From Streptomyces beijiangensis (GTDB lineage Bacteria; Actinomycetota; Actinomycetes; Streptomycetales; Streptomycetaceae), in NCBI RefSeq assembly GCF_017315755.1, contig NZ_JAFLRJ010000007.1, positions 1 to 64,000 of the forward strand: a DNA stretch of 64,000 bases, given 5' to 3'. The position numbers and the translations under genes are program-made. The notes under the pieces are model-generated. The model saw only the letters and a list, made by a program, of their open reading frames with translations, did no database searches and had not been told where the DNA came from. Shown here one piece after another: positions 44,009-53,576 of the stretch. Position 1 is the first letter of the stretch. Each line of letters starts with the position of its first letter.

Positions 44009-44932
44009 TCAGGTGAAGTAGTGGCCCTTGTCGAGGTCGTCGATAAGCCCGGGCCGGGTCGGCTGCCACCCCAGCAGTTCGCGGGTGTACGCGCTGGAGA
44101 CCGGGCTGTCCATGCCGAAGTAGGCGGCCAGCCAGGTGAAGTGCGCGGGCGCGTCGTCGGGGGAGATGGAGGCGACGGGCAGGCCGAGGTGCCGTCCGAT
44201 CACTTCGGCGACGGCACGGATCGGCACGCCCTCGTCCGCGATCGCGTGCAGCGAGGAGCCGGCCGGGGCGCCTTCCAGCGCCAGACGGAAGAGGTGCGCG
44301 GCATCGGTACGGTGCACGGCGGGCCAGCGGTTGGCGCCCTCGCCGATGTAGCCGGAGACACCCTTCTCACGGGCGATGGCGACCACGGTGGAGAGGAAGC
44401 CGTGATCCCCGTCGCCGTACACGGTCGGAGGGAGCCGTACGACGGACGAGCGGACGCCGCGGTCCGCGAGGGCGACCGTCGCCTGCGCGTTGGCCAGCCG
44501 CTTGGCCGGGCCCGCGGGCATATGGGCGCCGAGCGGGGTGGACGCCTGGCCGTCCTGTTCGGTGGCGAACCGCCCCGGAGTCAGCCCGAGCGTCCCTGAG
44601 GCGATGAGGAACGGGCGGTCGGAGCCTGCGAGCGCCTCGCCGAATGTGTCGATGGCACGCCGGTCGGCTTCGGCGGCGGCCTCGAAGCCGCCGCTGAATG
44701 CGATGTCGTGCTTGAAGGCGAGGTGGATCACGCCGTCGGACTCGGCAGCCGCGCTGCGCAGCGTGTCGAGATCGTCGATCGTGCCGTGGCGCACCTCGGC
44801 GCCGGCCTCGGCGAGGGCAGCGGCCGAGGCGTCCGAGCGGGCGAGCCCGACGACCTGGTGGCCGGCGCCGATGAGTTCCGGAACGACTGCTGAACCGATC
44901 CAGCCGGACGCGCCGGTGACGAATACACGCAT
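44009..44932 (-). CDS. NAD-dependent epimerase/dehydratase (extended SDR)
   Basis: 307 aa. RVFVTGASGWIGSAVVPELI holds the GxxGxxG NAD(P) motif; VIHLAFKHD and VVRLPPTVYG follow the atypical SDR pattern. The active-site Tyr-x3-Lys is not obvious (AGPAKRLA region), as in atypical members. ATG 44932 sits behind GGAGG. Divergent from a TetR gene that presumably represses it. Confidence 0.88.
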   Translation of the reverse strand: MRVFVTGASGWIGSAVVPELIGAGHQVVGLARSDASAAALAEAGAEVRHGTIDDLDTLRSAAAESDGVIHLAFKHDIAFSGGFEAAAEADRRAIDTFGEALAGSDRPFLIASGTLGLTPGRFATEQDGQASTPLGAHMPAGPAKRLANAQATVALADRGVRSSVVRLPPTVYGDGDHGFLSTVVAIAREKGVSGYIGEGANRWPAVHRTDAAHLFRLALEGAPAGSSLHAIADEGVPIRAVAEVIGRHLGLPVASISPDDAPAHFTWLAAYFGMDSPVSSAYTRELLGWQPTRPGLIDDLDKGHYFT

Positions 44933-44960
44933 GAGGAGAACCTCCGGGTAAGGAGAGGCC

Positions 44961-45011
44961 ATGTCAGTCACTGTCATCGACCGTAACATGCAATGTCAGT
45001 CACTGTCATCG
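44961..45011. promoter_or_regulatory. Duplicated 19-bp operator between epimerase and TetR genes
   Basis: ATGTCAGTCACTGTCATCG occurs at 44961-44979 and again at 44993-45011, start to start 32 bp (about three helical turns). Each contains the dyad CAGT-C-ACTG. The copies lie upstream of both divergent genes. Confidence 0.8.
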
Positions 45012-45025
45012 CGTAGGATCCGGGC

Positions 45026-45610
45026 ATGAGCAGATGGCAGCCGAACGCGCGCGGGCGCCTCGAACAGGCGGCGCTGGACCTTTACAGCGAGCGCGGATTC
45101 GAGCAGACGACCGCCGCCCAGATCGCGGAACGCGCCGGGCTCACCGAGCGGACGTTCTTCCGGCACTATGCCGACAAGCGCGAGGTGCTCTTCGGGGGTG
45201 CGCATCTGTTGCAGGAGCTCTTCGTGAACACCCTCGCCGACATCCCGGAATCGGCCGCGCCGATCGACGCGATGGCCTCGACGCTGGAGACCGTCGCCGA
45301 CGCTGTCTTTCTGGAGCGCCATGAGCATTCACGGCAGCGTCAGGCCGTCATCGCGGCCAGTGCGGAGCTGCGCGAGCGCGAGCTGATCAAGCTCGCGTCG
45401 CTGTCCGCCGCGCTCGCCGCCACGCTGCGGCGGCGCGGTGTCGACGACCAGGCGGCGAGTCTCACCGCCGAGGCGGGCATCGCTGTGTTCAAGGTCGGCT
45501 TCGAGGGCTGGGTCGGCGGCAACGGGGAGCACACGCTGGCGGATTTCCTGCGGGAGTCGCTCGAAGAACTCAAGGCGGTAGCTGCGGGCGCGGGGCGGCG
45601 TAAGAACTGA
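45026..45610 (+). CDS. TetR-family transcriptional regulator
   Basis: 194 aa. DNA-binding domain GRLEQAALDLYSERGFEQTT, AAQIAERAGLTERTFFRHYA, DKREVL. The C-terminal sensor domain is all-helical. Located 14 bp from the nearer operator copy, so strong autorepression plus control of the epimerase is expected. Confidence 0.92.
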   Translation: MSRWQPNARGRLEQAALDLYSERGFEQTTAAQIAERAGLTERTFFRHYADKREVLFGGAHLLQELFVNTLADIPESAAPIDAMASTLETVADAVFLERHEHSRQRQAVIAASAELRERELIKLASLSAALAATLRRRGVDDQAASLTAEAGIAVFKVGFEGWVGGNGEHTLADFLRESLEELKAVAAGAGRRKN

Positions 45611-45708
45611 ATCACCCGTATGGTCCCCGCCCCGGCATTCATGCTCAGCGATCCGGTGCGGCTGTAATCCAGTTGCGCGTCTTCGGAAGCCCGCCGAGAA
45701 TCTGGCGA

Positions 45709-46518
45709 ATGCCAACAGTCCTGACAGCAGACGAGATTGAGCGGTTCGTCACTGACGGCTTCGTGCGTCTCCCAGGGGCGTTCCCTCGCTCGGTCGCCGA
45801 AGAGTGCCGGGCATTCCTGTGGCGCGAGACCGGGCTCGACCCGGATGACCCCGCAACCTGGCAGCACCCGGTCATCAGGCTCAGCGGCTACGCAACCGAG
45901 CCGTTCCAGCGCGCGGCCACGACCCCGCGCCTGCACCAGGCCATGGACCAACTTGTCGGCGCGGGCAGGTGGGCACCGAGAGCCGGCCTGGGCACCTTCC
46001 CCATCCGCTTCCCCCACCCGGACGACCCGGGCGACGCAGGATGGCACCTGGACGCCGGCTTCAGCCCCGATGGTGAGACGGGAACCTGGATCAACCTCCG
46101 TTCGCGCGGCCGCGCCCTGCTGATGCTGTTCCTCTTCTCCGACATCGACGCCGACCATGGCCCCACCCGGATCAAGGTGGGCTCGCACCTGGACGTCCCG
46201 GCGTTCCTGGAGCCCGCCGGTGAGCGAGGTGTCGAATTCTTCACGCTCTGCCGGTCCATGGACGCTGCGGGGGAGCTCGACTCACCGGAACGGCCCGTCG
46301 CCCTGGCCACCGGTCGCGCCGGCGACGTCTATCTCTGCCACCCGTTCCTGATCCACGCCGCTCAGCCCAACCGGGGCACCGTCCCTCGGTTCATCGCCCA
46401 GCCGCCTCTGCTGCCGACGGGCCTGCTCGACCTCGACCGCCAAGACGGTGCGTACTCGCCCGTCGAACGTGCGGTACGGCTCGGCCTGGGCACCACCGAC
46501 GACGCACGGACCTACTGA
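45709..46518 (+). CDS. Phytanoyl-CoA dioxygenase (PhyH) family protein
   Basis: 269 aa. Fe(II)/2-oxoglutarate-type fold: GWHLDAGF gives the H-x-D pair, and HPFLIHAAQPNRG holds the distal His and the Arg region. Hydroxylates or halogenates an unknown small molecule. ATG 45709 chosen; the frame is open to 45673. Confidence 0.85.
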   Translation: MPTVLTADEIERFVTDGFVRLPGAFPRSVAEECRAFLWRETGLDPDDPATWQHPVIRLSGYATEPFQRAATTPRLHQAMDQLVGAGRWAPRAGLGTFPIRFPHPDDPGDAGWHLDAGFSPDGETGTWINLRSRGRALLMLFLFSDIDADHGPTRIKVGSHLDVPAFLEPAGERGVEFFTLCRSMDAAGELDSPERPVALATGRAGDVYLCHPFLIHAAQPNRGTVPRFIAQPPLLPTGLLDLDRQDGAYSPVERAVRLGLGTTDDARTY

Positions 46519-46637
46519 CCCCCGGACACAGGCAGGAAGTCGGAGGAGACAGTCCACGGGCCAGCAATCGGGCGAAAGACACTCGTCAGGATGATGCGAT
46601 CCGCAATACGAGACGAGCTTCGGGTTATACCTGCCCG

Positions 46638-47330
46638 GTGACCACAACACGCCCCTCTCAGAGGCGACGTCCCCGCACGCTCATCGGCCTCTCGGCAGCG
46701 ATCGCAGCCCTGCTCGTCGGCTGCGTCGCTGCGCCCGCCGCCGCCGCGCACCGAGTGCCGGCTCCCGCCTTCACCGCCCACGTCACGACCGTCTCCCAGA
46801 CGAATCTGGGCCGCAGCTGGCATCGGGGCTGCCCGGTGAATCCTCGGGGGCTGCGGCTCATCCGGATGAACCACTGGGGATTCGACGGCAGGATCCACAC
46901 GGGCGAGCTCGTCGTCGGCAAGCAGGCCGTGCGCCCACTCATGTACGTGTTCGGCCGGGCATTCGCCGCCCATTTCCCCATCCGACGGATGCGGCCCATG
47001 GCCAAGTACGGTGGCAGCGACACCGCCGCGATGAATGCCGACAACACCTCGGCCTTCAACTGCCGTGCTGTCACCGGGGATCCGACCCGCCGCTCCCAGC
47101 ATTCCTTCGGCAACGCCGTGGACATCAACACACGGGAGAATCCCTATGTCGACAGATACGGGCGCGTCTACCCTGCCTCAGGCGCCGCCTATCTCGACCG
47201 CAGGCGCAAGGCGAAGGGCATGATCCGTACCGGGGACGTCATCACTACGGCCATGCATGCCGTGGGCTGGAAATGGGGCGGGCGCTGGTGGGCACCGGAC
47301 TACCAGCATTTTTCCGCGAACGGTCGCTGA
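46638..47330 (+). CDS. Secreted M15-family metallopeptidase (D-Ala-D-Ala carboxypeptidase-like)
   Basis: 230 aa. Signal peptide with RRRPRTLIGL core and cleavage near PAAAAH. Zinc motif SQHSFGNAVDIN (His and Asp ligands) and DYQHFS (third His) match M15/VanY-type peptidases that trim peptidoglycan stem peptides. The arginine/tyrosine-rich body is extracellular. GTG start. Confidence 0.88.
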   Translation: MTTTRPSQRRRPRTLIGLSAAIAALLVGCVAAPAAAAHRVPAPAFTAHVTTVSQTNLGRSWHRGCPVNPRGLRLIRMNHWGFDGRIHTGELVVGKQAVRPLMYVFGRAFAAHFPIRRMRPMAKYGGSDTAAMNADNTSAFNCRAVTGDPTRRSQHSFGNAVDINTRENPYVDRYGRVYPASGAAYLDRRRKAKGMIRTGDVITTAMHAVGWKWGGRWWAPDYQHFSANGR

Positions 47331-47459
47331 CCGCGCTTTCACCGTGCTCGCGGGTGTGTCGGCGGCGTCGCCCGACTCGGGGGCCCAGGGTGCGGCTGTC
47401 GGTTCGCCCGGGGTGCACTCCGGCAATCTCGTTCAGGGCCCGGTGCACGCGACGATCGG

Positions 47460-48021
47460 CTACACCGTGGGCAAGGTGGGCTCCATCGCGACCTGGAGAT
47501 CGGATCGGTGCATCGACACCGTGGCGTTGGCACTGGCGGCCGCGAGGATGCCGAGCTGCGGATGCTCGGCGAACGCGACGTCTGGTGGATCTGTGCGCGG
47601 GAGCCGGTCACGGGCGGGAGCGGTAACCGATGCCGGCGAGGGGTCGAATGCGGCGCTCACATCGACCCGGTGGCCGGCCTTGCGCAGCATCTCGACGGCC
47701 CTGGTGGTGCGGCCCTGCCCGTCACGCCGCTGGTCGGTCAGCGCGTACAGGGTCGGGTGGTCCGGGACGGGGTGGCGGCCGACTGCGATGTTCGGCAGCG
47801 AGTCTCGCTCGGGGTGGCGTCGGGGACGGACTGGCGGACGATGCAACAGACGACGGCAAGGCAATACGGAGCAGCGCCGCATCGGCGGGGCACTGTTCGA
47901 GCGCAGCAATCGCCACGTTGCCCTTAAGCCGGGTGGTCGGCAAATACGCGACGGCCTGCTGCCCGCGTAACAGCAGATGCGTTTCGGCCGTCGCCAATGC
48001 GACGGCGGCCTGCGAGGGCAT
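47460..48021 (-). pseudogene. Decayed hypothetical gene (frameshift and probable deletion)
   Basis: Coding-like sequence begins on the minus strand at ATG 48021 (SQAAVALATAETHLLLRGQQ ... DAALLRIALP, with a TTA Leu codon). It shifts frame near 47830 and continues in another frame (NIAVGRHPVPDHPTLYALTD, TRAVEMLRKAGHRVDVSAAF, DVAFAEHPQLGILAA), ending at 47460. The last segment jumps abruptly to VSMHRSDLQVA, suggesting lost internal sequence. I do not know the family. The flanks 47331-47459 and 48022-48161 show no gene. Confidence 0.55.
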
Positions 48022-48161
48022 CAGGGGAGTGCTGCGTGTCGGCCCGGGTTCCTGGGCAGAGCGACATCATTCGATCGGGCTACCGGGGACGATGCGTTTA
48101 CGGGGCCGCAGACCCTTGATACTGCGCCCCAGGCCGGTATGCGGAGGGGTACGCCGCCGCC

Positions 48162-48914
48162 GTGCGGCGCCGTGAGGAACCGGATCGCTTTGCGCGCCGA
48201 TGTCAGGCGATCGAAGCTGAGGGCATGCGCGATTTCCCACTGGGTGCGGTGCTCCACCGACGGATCCGATTGTCCGGCCGCATACGGCGCGTTGCCTGTA
48301 CGGCGGTGAACCGTGCCTGGACCGCAGCCCAGGAATACGGCCGGATCAGCAAGGACAGCCCGGCGGGGCTGCGTTTCGCCCATTTCGGGGACCACGCCTG
48401 TATCGCCTTCCCCTCCGGCGCGATCTTCGGTGAGCCGTGGATCGCGATCGGCGACGGCACTCTGATCGGGGCGCAGGTCTCGCTCTCGGCCGGCTTCGTG
48501 CCCGGCCAGGATCTCGGCACCGGCCTTGTGGTGGACATCGGGAAGCGTTGTGCGATCGGCCGGGGCAGCCACATCGTCGGGCACAGCTCGATCCGCATCG
48601 GTGACGACGTGTTCATCGCCCCCTACGCCTACATCACCGACCAGAACCACACCTACGCCGACCCCGACAAGCCCATCGGCGGCCAGTGGCCGCAGAACGT
48701 CCCGGTCTCCATCGGCGACGGCAGCTGGATCGGCACCGGCGCCGTCATTCTGCCGGGCGTCATCGTCGGCGCCAACTGTGTGGTCGCCGGTGGCGCGGTG
48801 GTACGCGGCCAGTTCCCCGACCACTGCGTCATCGCGGGGGTGCCGGCGCGGATCGTTCGCCGCTATGACCCCGACCTCGGCTGGCAAAGCGTCAGCGCCG
48901 CCCCCGTCGCCTGA
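48162..48914 (+). CDS. Left-handed beta-helix (hexapeptide repeat) acyltransferase
   Basis: 250 aa. Isoleucine-patch hexapeptides run through the middle (GEPWIAIGDGTLIGAQVSLS, IGRGSHIVGHSSIRIGDDVF, IGTGAVILPGVIVGANCVVA). DQNHTYADPD provides the catalytic-type His of the xenobiotic/maltose O-acetyltransferase group. Acetylates a sugar or polyketide hydroxyl, or is a phospholipid-like acyltransferase. The GTG at 48162 has GGAGGGG 12 bases upstream. It precedes an SGNH esterase by 43 bp, a potential add/remove acyl pair. Confidence 0.85.
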   Translation: MRRREEPDRFARRCQAIEAEGMRDFPLGAVLHRRIRLSGRIRRVACTAVNRAWTAAQEYGRISKDSPAGLRFAHFGDHACIAFPSGAIFGEPWIAIGDGTLIGAQVSLSAGFVPGQDLGTGLVVDIGKRCAIGRGSHIVGHSSIRIGDDVFIAPYAYITDQNHTYADPDKPIGGQWPQNVPVSIGDGSWIGTGAVILPGVIVGANCVVAGGAVVRGQFPDHCVIAGVPARIVRRYDPDLGWQSVSAAPVA

Positions 48915-48957
48915 CACCGCTCGGTCCTCAAGAGCCCTCACAGCAGGAGTACTTGTC

Positions 48958-49752
48958 ATGACGTCTGTCGACTACGACAACCCCGGTGTCGTCGAAGTGT
49001 CCCTGATGATCGTCGGTGACTCGATCAGTCACGGCAGCAGTGGCGACTGGACCTGGCGCTACCGGTTCTGGAAACACCTGCGGACCTTCGGGCTCGACGT
49101 GGACTTCGTCGGTCCGTACAAGACCCTGGACAACATCCGTACCGAAGAGGTCGGCGACGGTGACGAGACCTACGCCGACTCCGAGTTCGACCGTGACCAC
49201 GCCGCGAAGTGGGGCCAGCCCTACGTCGTGGCGAAGACCACCATCCAGGAGTACGTCGAGACATACCGGCCCGACTTCGTCCTCGTCCTGCTGGGTATCA
49301 ACGACCTCGTCTGGTACGACACGGACCCCGACGAGTTCGAGACGAACCTGCGGGAGTTCATCGGCAACGCCCGCAGCGGGCACCACGCGGTGCGCCTGAT
49401 CCTCGGCACCATCCTGGAGACCGCCCGGGCCACTGAGGACTTCGCATTCGCCAAACGCGTCAGCAAGTGCAACGACCGCATCCGCGCGGTCGCCGCCGAG
49501 CTGCGCAGGCCCATCTCACCGATCGAGGTCGCCGACACCGCGGTGGAGTTCGTGGCCGCCGAGCACACCTGGGACGACACCCACCCCAACCCGAACGGCG
49601 AGGTGCGTATCGCCGCCGCGTTCTCCGACGTTCTCGCGCAGCGCTTCCAGATCGGCGGCATGTACCCGCGCCCGTACCCGGTACTGGACGACATCCGGCC
49701 GGAGGCGAAGGCCCCGGTACACATCGACACCGCCGAGGACGCCGGTCGGTGA
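48958..49752 (+). CDS. SGNH/GDSL hydrolase, no signal peptide
   Basis: 264 aa. Block I SLMIVGDSISHGSSGD (Ser nucleophile), block III VLVLLGINDLVWYD (Asn), block V DDTHPNPNGEVRIA (Asp/His). This is a lysophospholipase/acetylesterase-type fold, predicted cytosolic. ATG 48958 has GGAG ten bases upstream. Probably co-transcribed with the acyltransferase and convergent with the ketosynthase gene. Confidence 0.88.
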   Translation: MTSVDYDNPGVVEVSLMIVGDSISHGSSGDWTWRYRFWKHLRTFGLDVDFVGPYKTLDNIRTEEVGDGDETYADSEFDRDHAAKWGQPYVVAKTTIQEYVETYRPDFVLVLLGINDLVWYDTDPDEFETNLREFIGNARSGHHAVRLILGTILETARATEDFAFAKRVSKCNDRIRAVAAELRRPISPIEVADTAVEFVAAEHTWDDTHPNPNGEVRIAAAFSDVLAQRFQIGGMYPRPYPVLDDIRPEAKAPVHIDTAEDAGR

Positions 49753-49783
49753 ACTCTCCGTGGGTGTGGGGCCCGGCCGCTCG

Positions 49784-50985
<1,202 letters not shown>

Positions 50986-50989
<4 letters not shown>

Positions 50990-51234
50990 CCGGCGCGGCG
51001 CTCGTCGACGCGGGCGGAGAACTCGGCGAAGGTGAGCTCGCGCAGCTCGTCCTCGGTGGCGCTGACACCCAGGTCGTCCTTGAGCGTGATGGCCATTTCG
51101 ACGACCATCAGCGAGTCGGCGAGCAGCTCGGCCATGTGGGCATCGGCCCGGATGGCGGCCGGGTCGACCTCGAACTTGCCGACGAGCAGGCCAGTGATCA
51201 GATCCGCGGTCGCAGGTGACGCAGAAGTACCCAT
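50986..51234 (-). CDS. Acyl carrier protein
   Basis: 82 aa. Phosphopantetheine site S41 in ELLADSLMVVEMA (D-S-L); helix II is acidic/hydrophobic as usual. The N-terminal MGTSASPATADLI differs from primary AcpP. ATG 51234 follows AAAGGT. First gene of the ACP-ketosynthase pair; divergent from the acyltransferase. Confidence 0.92.
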
Positions 51235-51343
51235 GGTGACCTTTCCCTGAACAGCACCCGGGAATCGGGCACCATGAAAGAAGACCACCTAAATGGCACC
51301 TTTAATCTTGCAATGTTCCATTTTGGGCTGAAAGTGGGATCTT
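51235..51343. promoter_or_regulatory. Divergent control region of ACP and acyltransferase genes
   Basis: An AT-rich patch (about 51290-51330) inside GC-rich flanks holds AAATGG (51291-51296) and its inverted mate CCATTT (51318-51323). The self-complementary TTGCAA between them could serve as a -35 for both directions. A shared regulator is inferred. Confidence 0.4.
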
Positions 51344-52084
51344 GTGACAGAAGCGAATATGGGGCCATGGGGTGAACTCGGCACCGATCTGCTGGACGGC
51401 ATACTGGGATGGCTGGCCGACGACTACTTCCGCGTCGACGTCTCGGGCCTGGAGAACGTGCCGCGGACCGGGCCCGCGCTCGTGGTCGCCAACCACTCCG
51501 GCGCCTGGGGTCTCGACGCATTCGTCCTGCATAAACTCCTGCACCGGGAGCTGTGCCGGCCGGTGCACTTCTACGCCTCCGCACTGGCCTTCCGGCTGCC
51601 GGCACTGGCTGCGTACGCCCGTCGGCACGACGCCTTCACCGACGATCCGACCCTGGGCCAGGACCGGCTGGAGGCGGGGCACCTCGTCGCGGTGTTCCCC
51701 GAGGGGGTCGACGGGGTCGGCAAGCCGTTCTCACAGCGCTACCGGCTCCGGCCCTTCAGCCCCGGCTTCGCCGTCACCGCGGTGCGGACCGGCGTGCCAG
51801 TGGTGCCCGTGTCGATCGTGGGCGCCGAGGAGACGTACCCGAAACTCGGTGAGATCCGGGCGCTGGCCCGCCGGTTCGACCTGCCGTACTTCCCTCTGAC
51901 CACGCTGCTGCCGCTTCCGGCGAAATGGCGGATCAGCATCGGTGAGCCGGTTCCCGCCCCGGCCCGCTCCGCTTCCTTCGCCGTCCGCTCTGCGGCGGCC
52001 CGGCGGCTGTGCGACGAGGTCTTTTTCACCGTCCAGGGCATGGTCGACAGGGACCGGGAACACCGGGTGTCCCCCTTCTGGTAG
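51344..52084 (+). CDS. 1-acylglycerol-3-phosphate acyltransferase-like (PlsC family)
   Basis: 246 aa. Acyltransferase blocks: VVANHSGAWGLDAF (catalytic His with Asp seven residues on, as in some actinobacterial members), VAVFPEGVDGVGKPF (glycerol-phosphate binding FPEG), and VPVVPVSIVGAEE. Transfers an acyl group from ACP or CoA to a phospholipid-like or polyol acceptor. GTG 51344 or ATG 51359. Convergent with the P450-like gene (12 bp apart) and divergent from the ACP. Confidence 0.88.
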   Translation: MTEANMGPWGELGTDLLDGILGWLADDYFRVDVSGLENVPRTGPALVVANHSGAWGLDAFVLHKLLHRELCRPVHFYASALAFRLPALAAYARRHDAFTDDPTLGQDRLEAGHLVAVFPEGVDGVGKPFSQRYRLRPFSPGFAVTAVRTGVPVVPVSIVGAEETYPKLGEIRALARRFDLPYFPLTTLLPLPAKWRISIGEPVPAPARSASFAVRSAAARRLCDEVFFTVQGMVDRDREHRVSPFW

Positions 52085-52096
52085 GAGCCCGGGGCC

Positions 52097-53539
52097 TCAG
52101 TTCGCCAGCCACTCGGCGGCCCGGCGCGCATCGCCGGCCGCGCGGGCACAGCGCTCGGCGTGGGCGAGCAGCGTCATCCGGCAGCGCTCGCCGAACGCGT
52201 CGTGGTTCCAGCCGGACTGCCGCGCGCAGGCGACGAGTTTCCGCGCGTGCTCCTCCAGGCTGCGGGCGTCGGCCGCGGCGAGCGCGGCGTAATGGGCGGG
52301 ACTCTGCCCGACGATGGGCGGCACGTACCCGTCGATCACCGGTTCGGCGGCGTCTCGCGGTGCGTGGTCGGTGTCCTCCATGGCGAGGCGCAAGGACGCG
52401 GCGGGCAGGTCGGCCGGCAGCGCGTCGAGGGTGAGGTGCGGGGCGAGGACGACCGGTTCGGCGATCCGGGTGAGGGCGCGTACGAGTTCGGTGGCCGCGA
52501 GGACGGCGAGTCCGGCAGCGGAGCACGGGGCGGGCGCCGCGCACAGGGACGCCGACGGGTCCCCGCCGCTGCGGCCCTGCTCCTCGTCCAGGTCCCGCAG
52601 CCAGGCGGTCGCACACAGGATCTCGGTGCCCGCCTCGACGGCCAGGCTGTGCCAGACAAAGGGGGCACAGACCGTGTGCACCGTGGCGGCCAACGGTGGG
52701 TAGCGGCGCAGGGCCTCGCTCACGGCCCGCTCGGTGCGGTCGGTCGCAGGCATCAACGGCTGCACCGTCACCAGCGCCAGTGCCTGCGGCGCCGTGTCGG
52801 TGAGGGCCCTGGAGACGGTCTCCAGCGCGTGCTCGACCACAGCGTCCCTGGCGTCGTCGGCAAGGTCGGAGGTGACGAGTCCGCCCGGGGCCTCGGCATG
52901 GACGTACGGGGCGAGGCGACGACGCAGGGCGGCGGTCCGGGCGTCGTACTCAGTGCTGTCCTCGGCCTGGGCGGTGGCTTCGAGGATGGCGCTGACGAGG
53001 CTGTCGTCGGCGGCGCCGTCCCCCAGGACGATCCGTCGCGCGAGGCGTGCGGTGAGCGTGCACCAGTCGGCGCGGCCGAGGCTTCCGTCCCTGCGGCGCA
53101 TGGCGTAGATCGCGGCAGCCTCCTCTTCGGCGGCGGCCCGCACCTGGGTGCGCAACGTCCCGAGGGGGACGGGAAGCGCCGCATGCGGTGTCAGCCGCAG
53201 GCGGCGGCCCTCGGCTGTCAGGGTGGTGACGTCGCCCCGGGCGCCGGCCTCATCGGCCCTACCGATCAGGCTCGTGGCGTCGTCGGCGTTCAACGGCATC
53301 AGGAACGTGCCGAATGCGGTGCGCAACCGGGTGGGCCGTCCGGACGAGGTGCGCCGCAACTGGGCCAGGACCTGACGGGTCAGGTGCTGGCGCGTCAACG
53401 GCTTGAGGCCGATGGCACGCGCCGGAGCGTCGATCCAGGAGACGCGCTGGGCCGCCAGCGCGGCGCTGACCAGAGCGTTCTCCAGGGGCCAGGCCCTCGC
53501 GGGCCGGCGAGGAGCGGTGGTGGTGTCACTGGTGTTCAT
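52097..53539 (-). CDS. Cytochrome P450-like protein with altered heme signature
   Basis: 480 aa. P450 K-helix ExxR is present as E275-A-L-R278 followed by RYPPL. A TDT(A) I-helix motif lies ~30 residues before it. The heme loop, normally FxxGxxxCxG, reads LCAAPAPCSA: the axial Cys (C339) is kept but both Gly and the Phe are not. Helix L continues AGLAVLAATELVRAL as in P450s. It may still bind heme with altered geometry or be a non-catalytic P450 fold. ATG 53539 behind GGGAGA. Follows the lipase gene by 37 bp; the two form one transcript. Confidence 0.7.
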   Translation of the reverse strand: MNTSDTTTAPRRPARAWPLENALVSAALAAQRVSWIDAPARAIGLKPLTRQHLTRQVLAQLRRTSSGRPTRLRTAFGTFLMPLNADDATSLIGRADEAGARGDVTTLTAEGRRLRLTPHAALPVPLGTLRTQVRAAAEEEAAAIYAMRRRDGSLGRADWCTLTARLARRIVLGDGAADDSLVSAILEATAQAEDSTEYDARTAALRRRLAPYVHAEAPGGLVTSDLADDARDAVVEHALETVSRALTDTAPQALALVTVQPLMPATDRTERAVSEALRRYPPLAATVHTVCAPFVWHSLAVEAGTEILCATAWLRDLDEEQGRSGGDPSASLCAAPAPCSAAGLAVLAATELVRALTRIAEPVVLAPHLTLDALPADLPAASLRLAMEDTDHAPRDAAEPVIDGYVPPIVGQSPAHYAALAAADARSLEEHARKLVACARQSGWNHDAFGERCRMTLLAHAERCARAAGDARRAAEWLAN

Positions 53540-53576
53540 CGCCGGTCTCCCTGTAGGTGGTTGCTGGCCGGCGGCG

